64,000 nucleotides of DNA from Toxoplasma gondii ME49 (taxonomy: Eukaryota > Apicomplexa > Conoidasida > Eucoccidiorida > Sarcocystidae): assembly GCF_000006565.2 (NCBI RefSeq), contig NC_031469.1:881245-945244 (forward strand), given 5' to 3'. The notes under the pieces were generated by a model, which was not told the DNA's origin, made no database searches, and worked only from the letters and a program-made list of their open reading frames with translations. The translations under genes were made by a program, and so were the position numbers. This document shows positions 11,140 through 22,300 of the stretch, piece after piece (within the stretch, counting starts at the first letter, position 1; every line of letters starts with the position of its first letter).

Positions 11140-12950
11140 TGTGTCGGAGACAACCAGAAAGCAGAGCACATGGACGCACAAACGAGGCGTTCGACAGAAC
11201 AGGAAGCGGAGGCGATGGCCGAGCTGCGAACAAAAAGAAGAGTCCCGAAAACAACTGTGGAACCTGCGTTAGGTGCCGCCGTAGAGAATCCACGGATTTC
11301 GTTGACCGCGCCCTGCATGTCCTTGCTCGCGGGGGAGGAGGGCAGGCTGCTGAGGCTAGAGCCGAGACACAGACCTTTCAGTGGATTGTGAGACAACAGG
11401 CTGTGAATTTCGAAGCTCCCTCTCTCCTAGACACACGCGAAAAGGAAGAGAGGACTTTAGAGGGAGGGAGGGAGACAAGCATCTGCGACGTCCTGACAGC
11501 TGAGAGGCGGAGAAGCAAGCGTGGACAGCCAGGTCTCCTTGTTCGCGCAGGAAAGTCCTTCTTTCTCTCCGCACGCAAAAACGGGAGACGGGAGTAAAAA
11601 AGAGGCATCTTCTGCGTAGCTTTATTCCCTCGACTTTTGTTTTCTATTCCAGAGGCACTCGACCTGTTTCCAGGCTTGGCCGGAGGACTCTGTGAGGACT
11701 CCGGAAACTGTGCATTCGCCCCGGAAATCTGGCGCCTTCTCGGTGGAGGAAGAGGGCACAACCGGACGCAGAAACGGTCTCTCCTCAAAACAAATTTTAA
11801 AAGACACACTCAAATCCGTGAGAAGACGAGTCACGCGTGTGTGGTTTTTGTCAAACGAGAAACTGAAGGCGACGCAGAGCCGTGGTTGCCAACCTGAAAT
11901 GGGGTGGAAATGGTGGAGAAGACCCTTCGATGTTTCTTTCTTTTACAGTCCCGTCAGCGAGCGAGTGTCCATGACGTTGACTCTGCGAACGAAAAATCTG
12001 CAAGGTGACGATCGAAACCGGCGCCGTGACCCAGCTACGAAAAGACGAGAGTCGCGATCATCGCGAGACTTGAAGGAGGGCGTGTGAACAGGAGTCGGAG
12101 TCTCGTTTTCGAGACGCCCACCCACAGAAGTTGTCAGAAAAGTAAAGCGAGATGCTCGCTCCTTGAGAAAAGGAATTTCCGCTTGACTCGGCTTTCGTTG
12201 AAGATTAGATTGAGAAAAGTTCAGCGAGAGTTGAGCGCTCTTTTTCGAAAAAGAGAATGCATGCGTTTGTGGCGCTTTCTGTGGCGTGCGCGTTGCGACG
12301 CGAGCGTTTGCCGCCGTCCATTCTTTGTTTTTCTTGGAAAACGACTTTTTCCTCGTCTCTCTGCAACACTGAGGTAGATGACATTTGCGTAGTCTTGTCA
12401 CTCGTCCCATGGTTCTGCGCGCCGTCGCCGCCGTTCCATTCCTCGGCGCAATTCTTGTCGCGACTCTGTTTCGTTCGCCTTCGCCACTCTTCGTGAGTGT
12501 TTTTTTTTGCTGAAGAAATCTTTTCTCTCGCGCTTCAGGGAGGTGTCTTTCTTGCTGCGAGAGGCGCCGTGCTTTTTCTGTCTTCCTACAGTTCTTCCCC
12601 CTCCTCGCCCGCTTCTCCTCTGAGAGTGCAGGGGTCCCTTTTTTTGTATATATATATCTGCCAGCGTTCTCTGGCTGTCGCAGATTTTCCGCTCTTCCTG
12701 CAATTATTGATGCTCATCGGTTGAGTTTTATTTCTCTGTTGAGTCGTCTGTGTTGCTCGCCGCGTTTCCTTTCCTGCGATTCGGGAGGGGCTGTCGGCTC
12801 TGTTCCGTTGTCGGCCTTTCCTGCCGTTCTGGACCACGGATTTTTTTCTCGAAGTTTCCTCTGTCTTTTCGTCTTCCTTTTTCGAAGGAGTCATATCCTC
12901 CCTGCGACGCCCCTCTGCCGCTCCAGCAGTTGGCTTGTTTCTTCGCGAAA
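11140..12950. other. Divergent promoter / 5' UTR region
   Basis: This 1.8 kb lies between the start codons of the minus-strand pseudouridine synthase-like gene and the plus-strand STEEP1 homologue. It is pyrimidine-rich on the + strand from 12.4 kb and contains a GCATGC at about 12257. Several open frames run through it on both strands, but none shows family similarity or splice support. Confidence 0.5.
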
Positions 12951-13547
12951 ATGCCGATCAATCCTGAGGGCGGCTTCGAGACGGAGCTGGAGCGCGACTT
13001 GCGCATCAATCGGAAGCGCTACGCGTCTCGGGTGTACACGAACGCGAACAAGTTTCTCCTGGACGAAAAGTTCCGCGTTTTCCACTGCAAAAGATGCACG
13101 AGTCACGTCCTGATTACTGACGCAGACGTCGACTCTGCTCCGCGCCGGCGAACCGACAACGCCCCCGTTTTCTGCCCAGACAAGAACCTCGTGAAACTGC
13201 GGACGAAGCCGCTTCCAGAGCCAGTGAAAGTGAAGAGACTGAAAGGTCTCGAAACCCAGTTCCTGCATGCGTGTACGGAGTGCGGCCAACATGTCGCGTA
13301 TCAGTCGGTGCCGCACGACAAAGGGAAGGACGTTCCCTTCGTCTACCTCATCGAAACTGCAGTGATCTTCCCAAAAAAGGCTGTAAAACCGAAACTGAGG
13401 TGCCGCGTCTGCGGCTTCATCCCCAGGAACGAGCAACATTTCGAAGACCACAAGCGAGATCGTGGGCACTGGGACCAAGAAAGTGGAAACTTTCCGGCAG
13501 CCGAGGAGACGAACGACGCCCCCCTCAATCCTATCATTGTCGGGTGA
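12951..13547 (+). CDS. STEEP1/CXorf56 (UPF0428) family protein
   Basis: This is a single-exon gene of 198 aa, with start ATG 12951 in the context GCGAAAATG and stop TGA at 13545-13547. Two CxxC pairs, C46-x2-C49 (VFHCKRCTSHVLITD) and C108-x2-C111 (FLHACTECGQHVAYQ), are separated by a basic segment with RLKGLETQ. The order and spacing match human STEEP1/CXorf56 (YYCLCGQMVLVLD ... RPEGIERQY ... KKCAKCGLPLFYQ). A third CxxC with His pair (C151, C154, H163, H167) is C-terminal and looks like an extra zinc site. In animals the protein assists STING export from the ER. Homologues exist in many eukaryotes that lack STING, so the ancestral role must be different and is unknown here. Confidence 0.85.
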   Translation: MPINPEGGFETELERDLRINRKRYASRVYTNANKFLLDEKFRVFHCKRCTSHVLITDADVDSAPRRRTDNAPVFCPDKNLVKLRTKPLPEPVKVKRLKGLETQFLHACTECGQHVAYQSVPHDKGKDVPFVYLIETAVIFPKKAVKPKLRCRVCGFIPRNEQHFEDHKRDRGHWDQESGNFPAAEETNDAPLNPIIVG

Positions 13548-16399
13548 AAACGCGTCGGCGTGGAGGTTTCGCCGCTCTTTTTTTACTTTTTCGGAGGAGG
13601 AATCATTTGCACAACGCGTCGCTCCCCATCGGTCGCCCTCAGCTCAAAAACAAGCAAGTCCAGCTGCGCTCCAGACAGAGGCAACAGAGCACGCACATTC
13701 GTCTCACAGCAGAGACGCTGCGAATCGACCGCTGAGAGCGACAGAGACGGCCAGAAAAGGTAGACACTCTGCTTCCACTCCTCGACGCAGGACAGCCCCC
13801 TCTGGGTTCTCGCCGCGGTTCGGTACCGCTACGCGAGAGAGAAGGTCCTCCGCAGAAAAGAGAAAAAGCGAGGGGTGTGCAGAAAAAAGGCGGCGCGAGG
13901 GGGGGGGGGGAGAAAACTGGAAGAGATAAGGCGAGATGAGGCTGCAGACAGGATAAGAAGATGCACAAGAAGTCAGACGGAGACACCTCGAAGAGGCGAA
14001 GCAGGTAGAATCGACGACTTGAGGTCTCTGCCCTCATGACAAAACAGGTTCACAGAAGGACGCGAAGAGTGCTCAGGCTGCGGGGCGTTGAGAAGAGCGA
14101 TTCGATTTAGGAGAGATCTGAAAAAAAAGACCAAAGATGACTCCCCACGGTAGTCACCGGGTGTGCCTGGACGTTCCCAACCACCCGTATGGCCAGCGAG
14201 AGCAACCGACGACTCAGATGGTGCCATATGGGCGCTGAACCTTTTTTTTCGTTTTGTGACGCACAGACGCCCAGTGCATGCGTATCTTCTCATGTTGCCG
14301 AATCGCAAGCGTCTAAAAGGCAAGAAACGACAGCTCGAGAGAGCTGCTCGTGAATGGACTTCTCACGCGGACGCCAGCGTCCGAAGAGAGAAGACGTGGA
14401 AGCTCAGAAACATGTCGCGCTTCTCAAGGTTTTCCGAAACTAAGGCGAAGCCGGCGGTCCAATGAATTCGTGTGAAACTCTCAACCAGTGACCTCGCTGG
14501 GCGCCTTCTTTGCTGGCCGACACACGCGACCAAGTTTCTAAACTTTGCAAGCGCTGGTCAGGACCGTCGGCTACTGAGAGACGTCGTCTCCGAGACAGGA
14601 TTTCTTGTGGAAACGCTTCCCCTGGCGAGTTCCAGTCAAGAAGCGCTCGTACTTCGGCAAACACAGGTCGCGAGAAAAGAACGCCATGAAGCTGGAAACC
14701 GTGGACTTCGTTTCTGGCTGAGGCGTCGACAAAGACGCGGAGGAAACGAGACAAGTGCAGTTGACACGAACGTTCCACACACTGTAGAGGTCATGTTTTC
14801 TACGATCTGTAGGATGCCAAACCACGGACGACGAGAGAAATGTGATGAACAGGACGAGAAGTCCCGACAGACTGTTTTTCCGCCTTCCAAGTTTGCTGGT
14901 TTTAGAGACCTTTAAACATCCCAGAAATTCGTATCGTCGCTCCGCGCTCTGCCTCGCCGATTGAAAGGCACCCGGGCGTTCTCTTCTGGAGCGCGTCCGC
15001 TGCGATTTCGTTGCTGTCCTCTGTGCATGCAACACACGGCAATGAGCAATAAGAGACTTTGTTGTAAAGAGTACTTTCAGTCAAGCGTTCACAACTTATC
15101 AAGACATGAGTAAGCACAATAGTTAGCACAACAGTTTGACTGATCTGCACTCACGTCTCGCCCAACAATTCAGAGAGACACACCATTCACACAATTCACA
15201 GAGATATGCCCGTCAGGCTGTTCCAAACCACTCAGTGCGGTCGTAACTGTCCTCGATCAGGAGATGCTTCTTGAAGATAACGAAAGACAGACTTGAACTT
15301 CTAATCTGTAGATTCCAAATCGGACATGTCCACCAATTTCGCCTCATCCGGGTACTATACGATAGGGACAGCGTGCTCAATACGTTCGCACCTCCAGCAA
15401 GAGCTCAGAAGCTGCTGTGCGTCTTGCACCCGTACGTTTTCGCCAATCTCAGGGAAATAACTGCTCCTTTCTTTTCCTGTGAGGATGAAGAGGAGTCCAT
15501 GCGACGGGGCTGCGCCACACCTCTTCAAAAACCTCGTCAAAAAGATAAGAACCGCGTAGTCTTTCTCGCAGAGACTCGCAAAGTTTCTTACTGCGAATAG
15601 CCAGAGTCGAATGTGCGTCCGTCTCGACGGTTCCACGGGGAAAACCGCCGGCCTCTCGCAGTCCAAAAGCCTGGCAAGAAGAGAGGCGACGCAGAAAGGA
15701 AAACAGCAGTGGAGAGCCCCGAGAGGAAGAGGACTCGAGGCGCAGGCAAGAAAAAAAAGACTTCCCAAAAGGCTTGCACACTGCAGAGAAATGAGTTAGC
15801 AGAGGTTAGAACGCAGTCAGAGGGGCATGTCTGGAAAAAGCGCAGCACTCTGGAAAGACACACAAGAAAAGTTGTGTTGCGATGCCTTCTCGGCGTCTTT
15901 CCATAGTGGCTGGGACGCGGAGACACGAAACAATCAGTGAGCGCCTTCGTCTCAGCCCCCAGACTGGAGACCCGAACCCACTTGAAAAGAGTTTTCAAAA
16001 GCACAAGCTGTTCGTTTATCGACCAGAACAGAAAGAGACTGTCCAGGTTCGATGGAAATAGAGAGGTGTGCTGTTGAGGAGCATCGGAAACAAATGCGCT
16101 GCATTCCAGAACTACAAACTCAAATGGAATACACAGAGGCACTGGCCCTCGCTGTCTACTTCCTTTGTACTCGCTCTTCCGTACGGTCTGTCCCCGTCGT
16201 TGATTGTTTTTCGTCTGCTTTCGTGTGTGGTCTCGTCACGCTTTCACAGGTTCTGCCGTCTGTCTTTCTGATCTCTGAGTGGGACTCTTCTTCACTTGAA
16301 TTTTGACAGCTGTTTTCTGCGGTCGAACTCAACTTCGCTTCTGCTGAGCCTGGCATCGAAGCCTCTCCGAGAGTCGAGACGAGACTCGACTCCTCCAGG
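13548..16399. other. Convergent intergenic region with weak minus-strand exon candidates
   Basis: This lies between the STEEP1 homologue (+) and the 3' end of the helicase (-). Minus-strand open stretches preceded by acceptor-like sequence occur at about 15682-15449 (ending in stop, includes SKKLCESLRERLRGSYLFDE), 14740-14500 (includes FSRPVFAEVRALLDW) and 14130-13973. I could not link them in phase or find a start, so no gene is called. A 12-base G run is at 13899-13910. Confidence 0.35.
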
Positions 16400-19300
16400 T
16401 CACAGCTCCACTTTTGGGATGGACATCTGAAGTTGCGTGCTCTCTTGCAGCTCCGTTTGGGGCCTCCCCCATGTTTTCTCGTTGCCTGATTCGGAATCAT
16501 GCGTTGTTGCAGAGCTCTCACCACCGTTCCTGAAGGCATCGGAGTCGCCGCCATATCGATACCGACCTGTGCGGGAAGCCGATCTACCGAAGAACTGAGA
16601 CACCCCGCGCTTGTCCGGACTTTCTGTGACAAGCGGTGTGACCAGTTGCTCTGCCTTCGTCATCCGAACTTCTCCCGCATGTTCAGCCTGAAAAAAGGAG
16701 ACCGCGTAACAGCTCCTGGAGAAACGCGTTGCGACCCAGCATGGATTGGAACATAAAGTCACATATTCTCCATACAAGAACGCCGGCATTGGGAACCTAA
16801 AAAGGTCTTAGCTAGACCTTGCATTGCAGGGGTGACCGTATAAGGAGACATTGTCTCGACTGCCTTGCTACAAAAGAGTCAACTAAGAGAAAAAATGAAG
16901 GAATCATCCTCAGGTCTTGCCACGGAGTCAACCTGCTACCACTGCCGCCGTGCATTTCAATTGCTGCCCCGAGAAAAAAGTATCAGACACTGACACCTGC
17001 CCTTCCACACTGGCCATACACAAGGACGCTGGCATATCTGGCCAACTCTTTATTTCTCAATTAATACATGTATATATATATATATATGTATATCGTAGAT
17101 ATGTGCATGTGTAGATACATAAACACAGATCTATGAAAAAACAGACATATAAAGTCTTTATTTGGATCCGCAGCTGTGACGTAGAGTACCAGTTACACAA
17201 ATTTGCTTTGAAACACAGACACTATCTTGTATTACTTGTATGGCTGCACGCAGAGGTCCCCACGGACCGCAGATGCATTCGTTTTTCTTGACTTACGCTA
17301 GCGCGCGTTCGGAAGGCTTTCACGAAGGCAGAGCCAATCTCCACCGGAAGGTCGAAGTAGGCTGCTCTGAAAAGAGAATTTTCAGACCGCGCGAAAAGAA
17401 ATTTCCAAACGCCGCAGACTTCCCGTGCTCCTCGACGAAACGTCATGGAAGAACGAAAAATATTTAAATGTATCTCTACATACGGATGTCGACAAACATT
17501 TGTATTCGTTAGACATCCACAGCGCATCTAAATTCGTAGAGATGAAGGTGGGATGGTTTCCTATGTTCAGCCTTGTCTTTAATCAAGGGATCGTGCGCGC
17601 TTCTCCTCTCTAGCGACTAAAAAAAGGGCAAAAGTGCATGCACCGTCAAAAGAGGGATGGAGATAAGCCTACATACCCACACGGTTGTTCGTAGCGCAGT
17701 AAAAACATTTGGTATTGAGAGACGCGCAAAGAAGATCTTTCAGCTCTCAACACTAGTGTCACGGCTACGCACGAGTGAGGGAGTGGACAATACGAAAAAC
17801 AAAGCGACAGTGAGTCCATAGGAATCCAATTTCAACTCTTTTTCTTTTGCGTCTCCACACCGGCGATCCGCAGCGCTCCGACGGATGTCGCCGAGGGTCG
17901 GGGGCAGTTCGACGCCCAGGTCTTCTGCGACGACGCGAATCCTGTCAAAAAAACGAAAAAACAGAAGCAACGCTGATGAACGAGAGCACGCAAATAAACT
18001 GAGAGCGTCTGAAATCAGTGCGTCCACGCGCGCATGCACATACGTCCGCCGACCTTCCTTATGGTAACCGACGGCTGAGTCACATGTGCCAGCTCCGTTT
18101 TCTGTCTAGGTCTACATATAATAGCGACATCCACTTATATATTTAAATCGATTTGTATCTATATTTGCCGCCTATGTCCACATCTAAATGGAAACCGATC
18201 TACATCGACTTCACATCTACAACGATCTATATCCAGCTGTGTCCGTATCCATATCAACATTGATTCAAATATGTCTTGAACTCTATCGTTTTCTCTGGCG
18301 ACCTGCCGTTCTGCATTTCTATTCCTGCGTAATCCCTTCTTGAACGCAGATGCAGCCAGGAGTCTAGTGCTTCGAGTTGTGTACTGGGGGGAAGGCGCAT
18401 CGACTCGTTTCTCTTGTCTCTTTTTCCGTGGCGTCTTTCTATTTCGTTCCATTGATGCCAAGATTTGAATGTAAAGTCGAGCCCTCTGCCGCAGGACAGA
18501 AAGACTCGCGATTTTAACTTTGGCATCCCTCCATAAATGCACACGGAAACGTACACATATGTATGTCTAAGGCGGTGTCGCGGGATGTACGTATCATCCA
18601 CGTAAGATCTAGAGGTGCATTTGCGGTATGCACAGATGCTTGTGTTCGTCTTTGTGGAGGGCAAGCGGCTCGTTCAGGTCCTGGAGAGACGCGTCCTTTC
18701 TTCGGTGAAGCGCGCTGTGTCTCACCAGTAGTAAACGTCGTTGGAAGACTTCCACTCCCGCCGACGATTGGCGAATAGGACTGTGAGCTGCGCCGCCATG
18801 CCGGTGAGCAACGACCGCTGGGGCAGAGCCTGAAGGGAGAGAACGCCAGCGAAGAAGATGAGACGCGACGCCGTTGAGAAGCTCCACGCAGCGCCATCCG
18901 ATACATTCGTCCACACTCGACGCATACGGGAAGAAAAGGAGAGCTTCGGACGACGATGCCGCAGTCAGAGTGAGTCTTCGAATGAAACGCAATCGTCGGG
19001 AGAGGACATGGAAGGAGAGTCACTCCCGAGACTGTCTGAGGCCTGACACGAGAAGAAATGAGAGAAGAAAAGGAAGCTTCCGGCCCTCTCGTCGCGCATT
19101 ACTTTCATGTTCGCAGCAGCAGCCAGAGCGCGCGCGACAATGTCGACAGCAGAGACTCCGTGCAGGTTCCCTCGACGAAGCACGTCCTCTGCAGCAGGTC
19201 GAAAGAAGGGGAGAACCGAGGGAGAAATGGAGTCGAGTAAGCGGCTTGCTGTCGCGGCCTGAACAGAACATGAACAGCAAGAGAAGAAAGCAAAAATCAA

Positions 19301-22300
19301 GAGTGAAGAAGAAGAAGGATGCATTCAACCGACAGAGAGACGCGATGCACCCGAAGAAGGAGTCCAAGCAAACGAACGAAACAGAGGCGAGAAACGGAAC
19401 AAGAAGAGCAGGACGACCAACAGGGAAAACAAAAGAAACGAGAGAGCCGACAAGAGGAACAAGAGAGAAGCAGGACGAACTGAAGTGAGAACAAGAACAG
19501 AGGGGAGGCGCGTGAGAAGAAGAGCGAGCATTTCAAGAATCGAAGAGGAGAAAAAGCGAAGAGAATCGAACGATTGGCCAGAAAGAAAGCGGAAGAGGGC
19601 AGGTCAAAGACTCAGGAGCCGCGTAAGTGGATAAGAGAGTGTTCGGCTTAGACGCGACAACCGACACTGGCCTCTCTCCCGTGATTCGTTCTCACTCCAG
19701 ATTTCAGGATGGCGTTTGGCGAAGGCAGGTGAATGAAGGAGAACCTGGAAAAAGAGTTAGTCAAGAACAGCGTGCATGCTCTCACGGAGATGCTCTTTGG
19801 AGACATCCTCGTTTATCAGTTCATTCTTGTTCGCTTCTTCGACCCTCCCTTGCTTTGTTTCAGTTTCTCTCGGCCCCGGATTACACTTTTACGCTGGATG
19901 CGCTTTCTTCCTGTGTGTCCACGTTTCGTGCTTCAGTTGTTTCACAATTCCTTCGAAGGCCTCCTCGTTCGCCTTCGAGTTCCATGTAAAACGGCTTTCC
20001 ATAGGGATCCGAAAGAACATAGTGCCTCTCCATCGAATTCTCTCTCTCGCCAGTGGTCCATCTTTGTCTCCTTTCCATTCACTCCGTCTTAGCCGTTTTG
20101 TCTCTCGAGACGGATCCCCCAAACATCAGGGAGGGATTCCTTAAATGGTCAGCCGGATAAACTTCGACAGATTCCTCGTCAATTCGTCTCTGCACTTGTG
20201 TTGGTCTCCTCTGAAGCCTCAACGGCGGAGTCAACTTATGGGGACTCTTTTTCAAGCGCTCCGGCAGGCGCTAGCGGTACTCCACACCGGTTGGACCTCT
20301 TTGGGTCGGCACCCTTCACTGGTATCGGAGAACGCGCTTCTGCTCGCGTTTTTCTCCGGCTGTGAGCCCCCGCTTCCAGCTGTTCCATGCAACTGAGACT
20401 GCGTAGACAGTCGTCACAAACCGCCTGTCTGCATCTCAAATCCCCTCACATAACTGGAGTAGTATAATTCGTGCGTCGGTATCTTGCTGTCTCCGTCCGA
20501 TTTTCGCTTACTTGAATCCGCACGCACGTTCGAGTCTCTCCAAATCTGCTGTCTCCTGAGGGGAGACAAGAACGAGAGACTTCCCTGCCCGACCGGCTCT
20601 GCCTGTTCGGCCGCTGCGATGGATGTAGGTGTCGGCGTCTGTTGGCACTCCGCAGTGAAGGACCTAGCAAAGAAAACCGCGACACAAAGAGACGTCGAAG
20701 GCAGTGGGCCGCCGAGGAACCCACGCAATTGATTCGACTCGATGCCCGCATGCACGGCAACAGCGAAACCACCACGGGAGGAGAGAGGGAGAAGAAGACT
20801 TGAGGCAGGCGTCGAAACCGCTGCACCCCAACTCTGCAGGGGATTGCCATGGGGAGACGAAACCTGGGAGAGAAAGAAAAAAGAAGACACGGCCTCCTCC
20901 CAAACGACAGAAATGAGGAAAACAAGAACCTGTGAACCGCTGAGAAGGCCGCGACGCCGCCGGAGGGAGACGGAACTTCAGAGCCGATAGACTGTCACTT
21001 GCACAGGGCGTCTCCTCTCCTTCTCTTCAGAGGAGACCCTGCGCCCGAGGCCTTCACCCGTTGGCTTCTGGGGGCTCCGCAAGCTCAGATCGCCCCCGCG
21101 TCGTTTCTCTCTTTTGTCAGGTCATGCGTCGTTGTCTCTTCTTCACTCAGACGGCCCAGTTCTCTTGTTGGCAAGAAAGACTCTCCCCGTGCTCAAGGAT
21201 ATTTTACCAAGTCCACGCTGTCGACGTCGATGCCCCTCGCAGCGACATCTGTGGCGATCAACACCTTGTAACGACCTGAGGACACAAAAGTCAGTTCAAA
21301 TCAACCACGCAAACTCTTCGCCTCGCCAAGGTGACAACTGGGTACACGATCACTGAACTTCAAACGCATGCTCTCCAAAGGAGCCCTGTGGCGTCCGAGC
21401 AACTTACGGCTACTTCTGTACTTCTCTATCTCTATCTAGACATCGAGCTCTATCTATATCTATCCCTCATCATGTATCTACCTGTCTGTCTCTCTGTCTC
21501 TTTAGATGTATATGGTCCCCACAGTGCTTGCACCCGGATGCTACAGGATGCATTCAAGACGCATCTCTCGACCGTTTCCTAATTTTCCTTCTGGCGGCTT
21601 TCAAGTTCGTTCGCGAGCGAAGGAAATCCTCTGTGAAGCTAAAGGACTCGAAGCCGCCTGCGTCGAGAGGGCATCTGGGCTCCGACAGACGACGACTTTC
21701 AAGAGGTAAACCAGACGCGTTCAACGCGAAGCAAGCCTGGCTCAGAAGAAGCTCCCCGAAAGGACTCCTTGAAACACAAGAAAATGGTGGATTTCAGTAT
21801 CTCACGACTTCAACAACTCTTTTTCAACAACTCTCCACATCTGTGGCGCTCTCTTTGCTCGCCCAGGCCACTGTCTTCGAGAAAAGCAAAGCGTTTTCTG
21901 GCACTTGCCTCTCCGAAATCCTTCCATGACGGCCTGCCTGGTTTCCTGGCCGATGTCCCCGTGGAGGACGCTGGCGCCGACTCTTTCAAAGTCTGCAGCG
22001 TTCGCGAGAGCATCTGCGTCCGCCTTTGTCGGCACAAACACGATCGCTTGCTTCCCGTTCTCGGACTCTGCAAGAATCAGGTCCTGAAGAAGCGGCGCAG
22101 CAGCCGCGACGGCCGAGCTGCTCCCTCGCCCAGAAGAAGAAGAGCGCGGGAGGGCCGACGCCGACGGAGTCAGAGAGGGAAGACGCACAGCGAGGTGAGA
22201 CACCGTCGTTGACGTTCTGTTCGGAAAGAAGGCAGCGTGCACGCAAGAAAAAGGGCGAGCGGATGGCATTCAGAACGAGCTCACGCGTGAGAGAAGGACG

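Noticed and set aside
19893..20122. A separate short gene starting at 20122 and running to 16400
   Set aside because: It would leave only 113 bases to the supposed helicase stop, and all exons after the first belong to the helicase GUCT domain. The 20122-19893 stretch is treated as intron.
20236..20398. A phase-compatible terminal exon that would end the helicase at 20236
   Set aside because: It gives a tail with no homology, whereas joining 20512 to 19744 gives GFKFSFIHLPSP and then a full GUCT domain that aligns with RH3 and DDX21. It might at most be a minor alternative 3' end.
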